From positions 6,545,352 to 6,609,351 of the forward strand of contig NC_079203.1 in assembly GCF_026745355.1 (NCBI RefSeq): DNA of 64,000 nucleotides, in the 5' to 3' direction. Both the position numbers and the translations under genes were made by a program. Of this stretch, positions 11,883 to 22,400 are shown one piece after another (the stretch's first letter is position 1; every line of letters starts with the position of its first letter). Source of the DNA: Beta vulgaris subsp. vulgaris (lineage: Eukaryota > Streptophyta > Magnoliopsida > Caryophyllales > Amaranthaceae). Under the pieces are notes generated by a model that was given only the letters and a program-made list of their open reading frames with translations, ran no database searches and was not told the DNA's origin.

Positions 11883-12848
11883 ACTCGATTAAATCATCTT
11901 TCACAAAACCATAAGGAATACGATTGTTTTTTGACCACATTTCCCGAAGCTTGTTCCATCTCCATATTTTCTTACGACACCTTAGCCTTTCAAACTGCCT
12001 TTAAATATAGACCTGTTGTGGTTTACCAACCACCCCACTTGGCCCTGAGTATATCTCATCGCAATGTTATTACAGAGTGCAAAATTTACGGCCCTTGTAA
12101 TGGTGTCTTCCTCCTCAGATTAATGAAAGTTGTTGACTGTAGTTATGTGCTATTGCTGTGGAACCCGGCTACTAGAGAAGTTTTTTAAGTTCCCAACCAA
12201 AATATTAATGACTTTTGGAAGTCTGGTTTTGGATTCAACGATGTAACCAATGATTACAAGGTTATTTCATTTGATGCTCGTTTTCTCAATTCCAGTGTTC
12301 TACAAATACAATTGCATTCCCTTGTTGCTAATTCTTGGAAGCAGGTTGATACCACCTTGGACATTGAGCGTGGTATGGCGAAGGTGTATGGTAATCCTTC
12401 ATCCTCGAATGGTCGAAAGCACCATTTTGTATTGAGTGAATATCACAAAGGTTCTTCTCTTCTCTCTTTCGACGTGGTTGATGAGGTATTTGTGAAGATG
12501 ACATGTACATATGTTTTTATCCTTTTAAGGGGTTTTTGTATCATGGCTCCCACCAAAGGTACTATATATATTATTCTGTAATTTGTACTCTCTCTTAAGC
12601 CTAATAAAATATGTTCACCCTGGACATATATGACACATTGTTAGTGAACCACCATGTTAAATTCTATTGTGTCGATTATCCATTAATTATTTGTTTCGCT
12701 AATTGCATTGTCACAACAGGTACCCTACCTTGTATAAGTTGGATAAGGATAGAGGACGGATGCGTATTTGGGTTCTTGATGGGTATGGTCCTGCAGGGTC
12801 TTGGAACAAACAACAATCAATCTTATTGCCTCAAGTGATGAGTTCCAG

Positions 12849-14327
12849 TATAGAAGATATATTATAAGATATACGTACAGTACATATCTTAGTCAAATAT
12901 CTTAGTCAAATATTTCAGTTATTATAACCTAGTATATATACGATATCATGGTATCAAGAGTTTTGATCCGTAACCATGCATCTCTTCCCTAATCTCCTTC
13001 CCTCAATGGCGGTAGTGATAATATCACTTCCAAACCAGCCATCATCCTCCTCCATCATGGCTACACCATCAAAATCTTTTGCCGACGCCGACAATCCAAC
13101 CTTCTCAGAAAGCTTCAAACCAAAATCACACTTCCACTCAACTCTTTCGGCACCCCATCTTTCATATACCAAGATATGTCAATTATCATTTTTTTTCCTC
13201 CAAACCCTTTATGGAGAAACAACCCCTTTTCGGCACCCCGTAGTTTGTCTATCAAGTGTTGCCAAACACAAATTTCCTTCTCCAAAACCATCATGGAGAA
13301 CCATAAAATTCTCTTTTAAATAACCGTCACCATCATTACATTTTTCTATCTCTCCTCTAATGGTGGTGAAGGAACCCATATATTTTTTTTCTCCCATACG
13401 ATAATTCCTCATTTTAATTTTGCAAGAAATGGTTCACGTGTCAACAATTGTGAAAAACACCCATTAAGCAACTCAACTCTCTCCAAACCCTTCTTGTAGA
13501 ATTACAATGCAATGCGACCTTTCTCTCTTCCTTTTTACAACTTTTGTCTCCTTTGTTCCTTAATATAAATCCCCACTTTAACAAACTACTCGTTGCACTC
13601 TGCAACACAATTTTTTCCCATCTAATTTCTTTTAATATGTGCAAGCAAAATACAATACCATGTCAAACTCATTTCCTCTCTTCTCCTCCTCTATGTTAAT
13701 GTGGTCATGGTACTTAATATCCCTTCTGTTGTCCACATTCTACTGTAACTAAATAGTGCTATCCATCTTCTTCTCATTTGTCCACCTTCTCCCCAATCCA
13801 ATCACCGTCGTCTTTTTGCCCATCAAAGACACCCACAAAGCCAACGTCCTTCTCCTCTTTTAATTATTTCTTATTTCACTTCTTTCCTTTGAAAAAAAAA
13901 ATTCTCTTTGTGGGCCGTCCTCACCTTCATCTTTGCTCTACTTATCGTCAATGTCGTCACTCAAACCCGTGCTCGAGCTCTCCGACAACTTCTTTAACTT
14001 CATTAACTATCACGAGTTTATCTTCCAAGATTGGTCTTTTCCTCCGGTCGCCCATCTTGTGGAGGTGTATAGAAGTCAGAAGATATATTATAAGATATAC
14101 GTACAGTACATATCTTAGTCAAATATTTCAGTTATTATAATCTAGTATATGTACGATATCATGTGTATCTTTAGGATATTATCTCTTAATTTGTATAGCA
14201 TATTCTCTAGAATATTATTAGCATAATATCTTTATTTCCTCTATTCATTATCATAGTTGTTCTATAAATAGGTTGTAAACTCTTTCAATACATTTAAGCT
14301 TTCTCACAAACTTTATTTTCTATATCA
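12849..14327 (+). mobile_element. Non-autonomous LTR element inserted in the F-box gene
   Basis: Two related blocks start 'tatagaag...agatatattataag' (about 12849 and 14068). The right one runs about 262 bp (14066-14327, TG...TATATCA). The left one matches its first part and stops after 'acgatatcat' at about 12950, lacking the rest. Directly after it is TGGTATCAAGAG, a primer-site-like motif. The 1.1-kb interior has a short gag-like opening frame (12976-13323) and then CT-rich non-coding DNA, with no pol. F-box coding sequence lies on both sides, so this is an insertion. The exact ends and target duplication are uncertain. Confidence 0.7.
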
Positions 14328-14665
14328 GCCCACAGTTGATGTTGCGGAACAACACGGATATTGTGTTTTGCAAGGGCCCCTATCCGGGAGAACTAAGCTC
14401 GTATAATTTGACTACACATACAAGAAATGGAATCGCTCCAAATTCCTGGAGGTTTGGATATTATTGGTTATACAGAGAGTCTAGTTTCTATGGCAAGATT
14501 AGTACGCCAACTACCAGCAACAAATCATTCATCGCTTGAAATTGCGCAGGATCATTCATCAGCTGAAACTGCGCTGCCAGGATTAGTGCAGGATAGTCAA
14601 GAGGGTTCATCCATTGAAATGAACTTATTAACAGCAACACTCGCCACCAGGAGGAGTGCAACCTG

Positions 14666-14835
14666 ACGATCATCAAGAGAATTCTGCTGTAGAAACAATT
14701 TTGCAACATTTGCTGTCTCAAGGTGATGATGATGATGAATATGATGATGATTCGTCCACTGACAGCACTTTCTTGATGGCTGACGGTCGACTAGATATTG
14801 ATATTGAGGCAGATATAAACCTTTTTGCATTTTGA
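14666..14835 (+). pseudogene. Acidic C-terminal reading frame at the end of the F-box locus
   Basis: A frame reading VQPDDHQENSAVETILQHLL continues into an Asp-run (GDDDDEYDDDSSTDS) and ends 'DINLFAF' at 14835. It is one base out of phase with the F-box C-terminal frame (14427-14666). It may be the original acidic tail of the F-box protein after a frameshift, or unrelated. Confidence 0.4.
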
Positions 14836-15715
14836 ATAAAAGAGTGGGAAAGATTATGCGAGCTACCTTATTGTCTTCGTGAAATCAACCAACCAATGAT
14901 TTCCAACCCCTGCACATTTTAAGATTTCGATTAGGTGATACAGCTCTTTTATTATCCATCCTTAACTTATAAGTATTAGTGCTCTACTTGTTTGGACCTC
15001 TTTTACATGCTATTTTATTTTTCTTGATAGTTTTTTAAATGCTTACATGAGTAAATATTCTTTTAGAGTTGGCACTGGCAGAACTATTTTTCTAGCAGTT
15101 CTTTTTTTTCATTGCAAGGCTCTATTGTAATAATATATTTGCGAGCGAACACTGAACTATGCCGCCCAATGGACAAGTTGTGTCAGGGAGGCAGGAAGCA
15201 GTCGCGATCCGCAACCATATTTGCAGCTCGCGACGGAAGGCGAGGGTGGTTGCACCTCGTGACGTGAGTCTGTCTCATAATAAGCGTGAGCACTATTGAT
15301 TCTTCTTTATATCTTGAAGGTGAATTTCGTATAATTCGTGCTTTACGAATAGAGTCGAAATCAATGACGGATCCAGAAAAATAATTTAGTGGAGTCGAAG
15401 CATAATTAATGAATTTTATAGGGTTAAATGGTCGATTTTTCAAGATAATTTCCACAAAATCAAAATTTTTAAAGGGAATTTTTGCAATTTAAAGTGCACA
15501 TAACGATATTACAAAAAGTGGATCCGCAACGGATGGAAATATTACTTTTGTAAAAGTATTTCATCCTAGAATATTGCTCTATTTTGTGACCCTTGTGATT
15601 TTCATAGTTTTCCTAACAATATTTGCATGTAAGTGCACATAACAAATTACAAAAAGAAAATGAATAATTGATTCTAATAATGTAATAAAAAAATCACTTT
15701 ACTTTGAAAAGAATT
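14836..15715. other. Intergenic, no gene seen
   Basis: No supported frame on either strand. This is the 3' flank of the F-box locus and the upstream region of the RNase T2-like pseudogene. Confidence 0.5.
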
Positions 15716-15721
15716 ATAAAA

Positions 15722-15733
15722 CTTATATAAAGG
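15722..15733 (+). promoter_or_regulatory. TATA box of the RNase T2-like pseudogene
   Basis: CTTATATAAAGG lies about 60 bp before the ATG at 15793, a normal spacing for a plant core promoter. It appears to have outlived the coding region. Confidence 0.5.
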
Positions 15734-15792
15734 GTACTTACTACTGAGCTAAGTTCACAAATTAATTCATTTCTCTCCATCCACAATTCAAA

Positions 15793-16310
15793 ATGACTTC
15801 TTAAAATATTTATACGTTGGTGAGTGTCGTTTTTTTTTTTTTTTCCTTGTCCTTTTAGTCACTTTCTTTTAATTAACATTTCCTTAAACCATACCATTGA
15901 TCCAAATGATTCTCTTATCCCTATTAATGAACCACGAGTGATATGGAATCATGTTCCTGAGATAACATATGGGGTAAATTTTGTAAGGTTAATCCATGTT
16001 ATGGTCGACCGTTATATTTCGATCGAGTGTTTTACAATCCATGGCATATGGCCAAATTCCCAAAGTCTTACGGCTCCATCTAATCCTTGACCTACACTTA
16101 CTTGTATATTGTGATCTAAAATCAAGTCTACGAGTGATGTTGGCATTACAGGCTCAATTTGATATCATGTGGCCAACAATTACAAAGTTCGTATCACGGT
16201 ATCAAGTTCAAGGTCGACCTTTGGGAAATTGAAATTATGAGTGAAGAAAAAGCACGGGACTGGCGGACTGCAGTGCTTTTGACGAGTACATCAATTTTTT
16301 TTCTTTTTGA
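15793..16310 (+). pseudogene. RNase T2 (S-like ribonuclease) pseudogene
   Basis: The frame at 15850-16085 contains FTIHGIWP, an almost exact copy of the first catalytic signature of RNase T2 enzymes, which holds one active-site histidine, preceded by 'VRLIHVM'. Downstream, frame-shifted pieces read 'QFDIMWPTI' and 'KKHGTG', matching the second signature (HEW-x-KHGTC) with its cysteine lost, then 'DCSAFDEYINFF', as in the region after the second signature. The codons after the ATG contain a stop (MTS-stop). T2 enzymes are secreted or vacuolar RNA endonucleases. Frameshifts and the lost cysteine make this copy non-functional. Confidence 0.62.
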
Positions 16311-16544
16311 AGGGAAGTACATCAACAGTCTTTTTTTCTTTTTGGTGTATAGAGAGTCACGGAGCAAATGATGTAGACAAAATTTTATATAAAGGCACCA
16401 CCTTATAAGAATATAACGAACTAAGTTAGTGGACATCCACAGTATTGTAAGTTTGGGAAAAGTTATGTATTTCTCATTAAGTAAAGAAGTACATATAGTA
16501 CAAGTTGTTAGAATCTACATAATGTGCAAAGATAAGAATATAAA
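16311..16544. other. Unassigned gap between the RNase pseudogene and the Copia fragment
   Basis: No reading frame of note. Copia RT homology stops abruptly near 16545, so a truncation junction lies here. Confidence 0.4.
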
Positions 16545-18335
16545 GATACATGATGTGAACGTTTGGGGTCGACAAAGCCACGAGGTTGTGCCATAAAGAC
16601 ATCTTCCGTAAGCGTGCCTTGCAAGAAGGCATCATCAATATCAAGTTGGGGCAAGGGCCATTGGTTTGTGACAGCAAGGCTTAGAAGAAGTCTAATTGTG
16701 AATGGTTTTATCACAGGGGAGAAAGCTTCAGTGTAATCGAGGCCAACGCGTTGGTGGAAACCCTTAGCAACGAGGCGTGCTTTGTGTTTGTCAAGCGAGC
16801 CATCGGGTTTGTATTTAGGTCAAAAGACCCACTTGCATCCCACAATGTTTTGAGTTGGAGAGGGGGATACAACTTCCCAAGTGCCATTGTTAATAAGCGC
16901 TTAATATTGCACAGCCATGGCTTGTTTCAAATGAGAGTTGGCGAGAGCTTGTTTTGTGGGGGTAGTTTCCGGGGGGGGGGGGAGGTTGAGCGGTGAGGTT
17001 GAGCTTACGGATTGATTTATGTATGTTGTTGGAGGCCCGAGTGTTATAGGAGTTTAAGGGAGGAAGAGGAGGGGGTTGAGTGAGGGAGGGGGCGAAAGCG
17101 ATTGGTGGGGAAGAGAGGGTAGTGGGAGGTGGAGAGGGAGCAGTAAGGGTAGCAGCAGCTGGGGAGGTAGGAGAGGGAGGGGGAGGTGTAATAGGTTGAG
17201 GCGTGGGAAGGCTGTCGATAGGTAGGAGAGGGCAGGAGAAGGCACACCAGTCTTCGGTGTTGGTCGAGGGAGGAGCGGAAGTTGCAGGTGGAGAGGTAGC
17301 GAACGGGTAGGTGTTGTCGACAAACTTCACATGACATGAATAGTAGAAACGATTGGTGGAGGGGTCAAGGCATAGGTAGGCGTGCTGGGTGAGCGAGCAG
17401 CCAATGAAGATACAGGCAGCGGAGCGGGGATCAAGCTTATGCGCAGTGTAGGGCGCAACCACAGGTAGCATAGGCACCCGAAGTTATGAAGGGTAGAGTA
17501 ATTTGGTTGTTTGCTAAAAAGGGAGGCGGATGGAGATTGGATGAAGAGAGTTGGTGTATGTAGGCGATTAATTAAGTATGTGGCAGTGTGAAAAGCATAG
17601 GGCCAGCTTGTGAGGGGCATGGAGGCGTAGGTGAGGAGAGCAAGGCTTGTTCCAACGATATGCCTATGACATCTCTCAGCAAATCCATTGTGTTCATGAT
17701 CGGGTGTGTGAGGGGGAGAGGTGAAGTGAAAGATGACATGAGTAGCAAGAAAGGTATCAAGTTTTGGAAATTCTCCACCATTATCAGAATGTAGAGTGAG
17801 AATAGGCCGCCAAAGTGTTCTTCAACCAATGATTTAAATTTTATAAAAACATCAGCAGTGTTAGATTTCTTTTTCAGAGGATATAGCTAGATATAGTGAG
17901 TGAAATGGTTAACAAAAATAAGATAATATTTGTAGGAATCAATAGAATAAACAGGAGAAGACTATACATCACTAAAAATAACTTCAAGCGAAAAACTAAT
18001 AGTAAGAGAGGAAGCTCCGAGAGGGGGTTTGTGACTTGTATTAATGAAGCATGAGTTACAATCTAAAGAGAGGCAACTAGGCAGATTTAATAATGACATT
18101 AATTTATTGAGAAGAGAATTGGAGGGGTGACCAAGGCGATGATGCCAATCAACTGATTTTGTGGTGGTGGAGAGTGCGAGCGGGCTACGGAGGAAACGGG
18201 CCATTGATGTTCGCCGTCGCTAGTTTGGCCGGTTAGGAGAGTGGAGTGAGCCGCCTGATCCTTAACAGAAAAAGAAGAGTGTGAGAACTCAACATAGACA
18301 TTATTTTCAAGACAAAGTTGAGAGATAGATTTTTA
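16545..18335 (-). pseudogene. Truncated Copia pol (pre-integrase to early RT), a second family
   Basis: Reading right to left: 'LCLENNVYVEF' and 'WHHRLGHPSNSLLNKL' (pre-integrase), a decayed integrase core, 'RLHTPTL' to 'GCLCYLWLRP', then 'DPRSAACIFIGCS', a long Pro/Ser-rich spacer (about 16950-17330) and RT start 'LPQLDIDDAFLQGTLTEDVF'. RT stops at about 16545, before the KALYGLKQ block. There are multiple frame breaks and no LTR or RNase H. The proline-rich linker and block order differ from the 6622-11882 element, so it is a different Copia lineage. A G12 homopolymer sits near 16970. Confidence 0.85.
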
Positions 18336-19482
18336 ACTCCTTGGATACAGGATACTAGTGATCTTTCTGAATTAATTATCGACATCATAACACTTGATCG
18401 TATGAATTTTTAACTGACTATTGAGTATTACTTGTAATGTTTTTGAGAATTTTTTTTTAGTATCGATTAAATATCGGAAAAATCACAATTGGCTTCTTTT
18501 TAATCACAGAATAAAACAAGGTAATTCGAGACCATTCTTATTCACTCAATGAATTCAAATATATTGAGAACGTCTTGTATGAGTACAATATGCACGATTC
18601 TAACATAAGCTTCCTACTTATGTTCTATGGTATAATTCTGATCAAAAATCGGACTCCATCGACACAAGATGAGTGAGTCTCCATGAGCAGAACCCTGAGA
18701 CTCCATGAGCGGAACCCGACACGCTCCGCTTTCGCATCTATGATGTTCGTCGGGTTGTGAACTTGTAGACACCATTAGTGAAGTTCACTGGCAACAGCTA
18801 AATATATTCTCATGAACTTGAGAAGAAAAGTCTTGATGTATATTTGACGAAGAGCTCATGGTAAAGTGACAAAAGATGGCTAGCAGTGTATTCTAGATGT
18901 ATAAGATATAAACAAAGTAACAAAAACTCAATCAATAAAATTACTAACTACAATATATTCTCATGAACTTTGATAGCTTGTCAAAAAGAGAAAAAATCAT
19001 GAATGTTTGTATTCAAAACTTCTTTGGTTCACATATCTCAATTACTCCGATGTCCAAAAAAAAAAAAAAAAAAAAACATATCTCAATTACAAATACACCC
19101 CAAAAGATTCATTCTGGATAACTCCGGCCTCTTGAGACAAATTTGCCTTGCAAGAAACATTGCCCAACTAATTTGAACAATCAAAATTACCCCCACCAAA
19201 AAAAAAGTTAAAAAAGGTGCTCCATAATTTATCTGTAATTCTGCTCCATATTTGAACTCTCAACTGGTAATTTCTGCACATCTTTACATTGCTTACAAGC
19301 AAAATCCTCCTGTTTTTTAGGCCCTAAAGGCGTATGTGTTGTGTTTGAGATCACAAGCTGTTAAGGTCAGAAATATACTCATGAAGACCTAAAGTCCGTA
19401 TTCATCAAGAAACTTGTCGATCCATAAATACAAAATTCCAAGTCATTTTGACAGTCGAAACGCAATTTGCTGCGCAATGTCT
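18336..19482. other. Intergenic region 3' of HPAT
   Basis: No coding region apart from shadows. It contains the small retroposed insert at 19046-19075 and the 3' untranslated region of the minus-strand gene ending at 19483. Confidence 0.5.
19031..19090 (+). mobile_element. Minimal retroposed tail with 15-bp target duplication
   Basis: The 15-mer ACATATCTCAATTAC occurs at 19031-19045 and again at 19076-19090. Between the copies lie ten bases (tccgatgtcc) and a run of 20 A. This is the structure of a target-primed (LINE-machinery) insertion truncated almost completely at its 5' end. Confidence 0.8.
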
Positions 19483-22400
19483 CTAGCTTTTGTCCCAGTT
19501 TGGAATGTTGCTGGTAGCTTCATTCACCATGGAAACAAGGGTGACCTGCCAATCACAACAATATTAGAGAGGTTCATAATCAAATATCTTTGCTATCCAT
19601 ATCAATGTACCAACTAGTTGCATAAAAGTATGATTTTACAATAAATACAACAGAGTTGGCAAATGGGGCATTGCAAAGTTCCAATATATGACTGGATTAA
19701 ATCACAGTCTAAAAGAAGAGAAGACATGGCAAGATGGATTACTTGACGTGCCTTTGCCTCCAAATGATATCGTTATAACACAACCAATTAATCGGGCATA
19801 ATCTGGAAGTGATACGATCAAACTCTCAAGGGAAAAAGAAGGAAAGGTCTTAATGAACAGAAGATTCAAGTTTAACTGAGGCAAGACAGCGATATATTAA
19901 ATAAACAAAAGGAAATCTGAAACAAATACTGCAACAAAAAGAAGCGAAAAACAAGTTCAAAAGAAACTAGCATAGAAAAATATTTCACCACAATTCTGTG
20001 GAGAAAAAAAGAGGATGGTTATTATGACAAGAAGGAATAAGTAGAATTAATAGTCAATGGCATGCAAATATAAGAAAATTTCTAGTGGTATGCAAGTGGA
20101 ATTCTGTTTAGTCTATTTTTCCTTGGAGGGGGAAGGGATGGAGATGGTAAGACTCCAATTCTGGTAATTCTAAACCGCTACTACTTTTCAGAAACAGCGA
20201 ACAGATGGCTAAGGAAGAAAATTGTGAGACATTAGAGTAGAAAGTCAGAGAGGGATGTCTCCTTGATCAAAAGCATGATGACTGAGCGAACGACATGATG
20301 AATGGATGACATACTGGTTGGGAGTTTGGCACAGCTCTTATTATCTGCAAAGGCTATCAGTGATTCATCTATGGTGACCATGTGGTTAGAAACAAGCAAG
20401 TGAGATAATAGAGTTAAATTAATCCCACTAACAATCCTGTATAATCTTGTATAACATCTCTATTTAATAAGAGAAGACCTTGAGGACTTTGGCATTCCAC
20501 TAAAATGCCTAAAATACCCCTGTATGATTAATATTTAAAAGGTTAAATACAATGTCATTTTTTTTTATAGGGAAATTTCCTTAGGTATCCCTGAGGTTTG
20601 ACGTAATTCTAAAATTACCCCACATTTAAGAAATTCCCCATATACCCCCGAACTTTGACTTTGTGCTCAAAATGCCCTTACTATTGACGGAACTCCAACG
20701 CCGTTAGGGTTTCTTACTCTTTTTCCTCTCCATCTTCATCTTCTTCATCTCTTCTCCCACAATCCTCCATTAATGGCACCTTAAACCTTCAATTTTCTCC
20801 CTCTCCTTCCACCTACATGCCTTTATCTCTCCTCCCATCTTCATCTTCTTCATCTCTCTTCATGCTCATATCTCCCATCAATCTTTTTTCAATCCCTCTT
20901 AAACCCCTCTTCTCTATCTTCTTCATCTCTCTCTCTCTCTCCTGAACTTCACATCCCCTTCAACTTCATTCCTTGTTGTTCTCATAATAGCATTCAAGCA
21001 CAAACCCAGAAAACCCAACCCCCCAATATCGAGAAGAAGAAAATAAGACCTAGGCCAATTTTCTATGACTACATCCATGGAAATGGTGTATAAAACCCAT
21101 AATTTCTAAAACCCATAAATTCTCATAGCAGCTTCAATAATAAGAACAACAACAATAACCATCATTAATTTGGGGAAAATTAACAAGGAGAGAGAATTAA
21201 CTTCACCATCATAAAAAATGGGGGAAATTCACAAGATGAAGATGGGAAGGAGAGATAGAGGCATGTAGGTGGAAGAAGAGGGAGAAAATTGAAAGTTTAA
21301 GGTGTTATTAATGGAGGATTGTGGAAGAAGAGATGAAGAAGATGAAGATGTAGAGGAAAAAGAGTAAGAAACCCTAACGGCGTTAGGGTTCCGTCAATAG
21401 TAAGGGTATTTTGAGCACAAAGTCAAAGTTCGGGGGTATCTGGGGAATTTTCCAAATGTGAGGGGTAATTTGAGAATTACGTCAAACCTCAGGGGTACCT
21501 AAGGAAATTTCCCTTTTTTATAAGATTAAATAAAATGTCATTGATTAAGACTTCTAGTGAGGAAAAAAAAAATTAAAGCTATATCTTCTACCCATTACAT
21601 TACTTGTAGGACTAGTATATAATTAAGCCCACTAACAGTCTTGAATAATCTTGTATAACATATATAATTAAGCCCACTAACAATAACCTTCTAATATAAA
21701 TGGAAAAGAGCAGATTGACTGATTATGTTAGTGATGGGCCACAATCCTCAAAGATAATTAAATAGTCAACAAGGAGAGTTTAGAAATCCAACCTAAAGTA
21801 AAATCACAAAAGGATCCCCATAAAAAAAAGTTTGCTTACCACACTTTCAGGAACTCCTGGAGGGGGCAGAGTTAAGTTTTTAGGTGGTGGTCCACGCAAA
21901 TGTGATCTCTTATCGAACCTCCACTCACCAATTTTCCCATATGTAAGCTCACCCTAAAATGGGAAACATGAAGCACCACTATCTGAGAATAAGTGATCAT
22001 AATGGAACGGGGATAGTACTAAATTTAAGCCAAAGCACTAATATTTTCTTTCGAAACAGATGAGAAGCCAAGACCAGAGGAGAACAAACTTTACAACTAA
22101 AGACCTTCATTTCATGTGACAGAGCTCAACAGCTTAGCAGCTTATATCAGTGTGCTACTCAGGTATTTTCAGGATACGAAGTGATAACACAAAAAGAGGG
22201 AACTCAAAAGAGTAAAAATTACCTTCATGTTGTAGTCACATCCATAAGTGTAGTGGAGAATGAACTTGTTTTTAGTTGATAGATCCCATGGAGGCTGGAA
22301 AGCATATATTAAAGCATCTTAGAGAATTTTGCACAAACAAATTATTCCGTAACTGTTATTATGATTATATATTTAAACATATTGGCATACCTGGAGCATA

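Larger units (their letters stand above)
6482..14835 (+). pseudogene. F-box protein gene split by two retroelements
   Basis: Exonic pieces lie at 6482-6621, 11888-12557, about 12720-12845 and about 14336-14530. Piece 1 opens with an F-box (MEFHEDALIEILTRL, then CVCKYW). After the Copia insertion (11883-11887 repeats the target ACTCG) the frame resumes directly, with 'GPCNGVFLL' and 'LWNPATREVF', the F-box-associated repeat signature, then 'GFNDVTNDYKVISFDAR' and, after a probable intron, 'GRMRIWVLDGYGPAGSW'. The last piece (NNTDIVFCKGP, SSYNLTTH, GYTESLVSMARL) is the usual FBA C-terminus. It is broken by a stop at 12186-12188, frame slips and two insertions. The intact protein would have been an SCF ubiquitin-ligase substrate receptor; the substrate is unknown. 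Confidence 0.85.

Noticed and set aside
6482..12557. F-box gene with a very large intron (6622-11882)
   Set aside because: The interval is a complete retrotransposon with LTRs and a target duplication; it has no splice-site logic at its ends.
12954..13323. A cellular gene with a Ser/Phe-rich N-terminus
   Set aside because: It lies between the two LTR blocks just after a primer-site-like motif and is better read as the gag-like remnant of a non-autonomous LTR element.
16890..17337. Several proline/serine-rich open frames in three registers
   Set aside because: Only one register joins Copia pol motifs; the others are shadows of its low-complexity linker.
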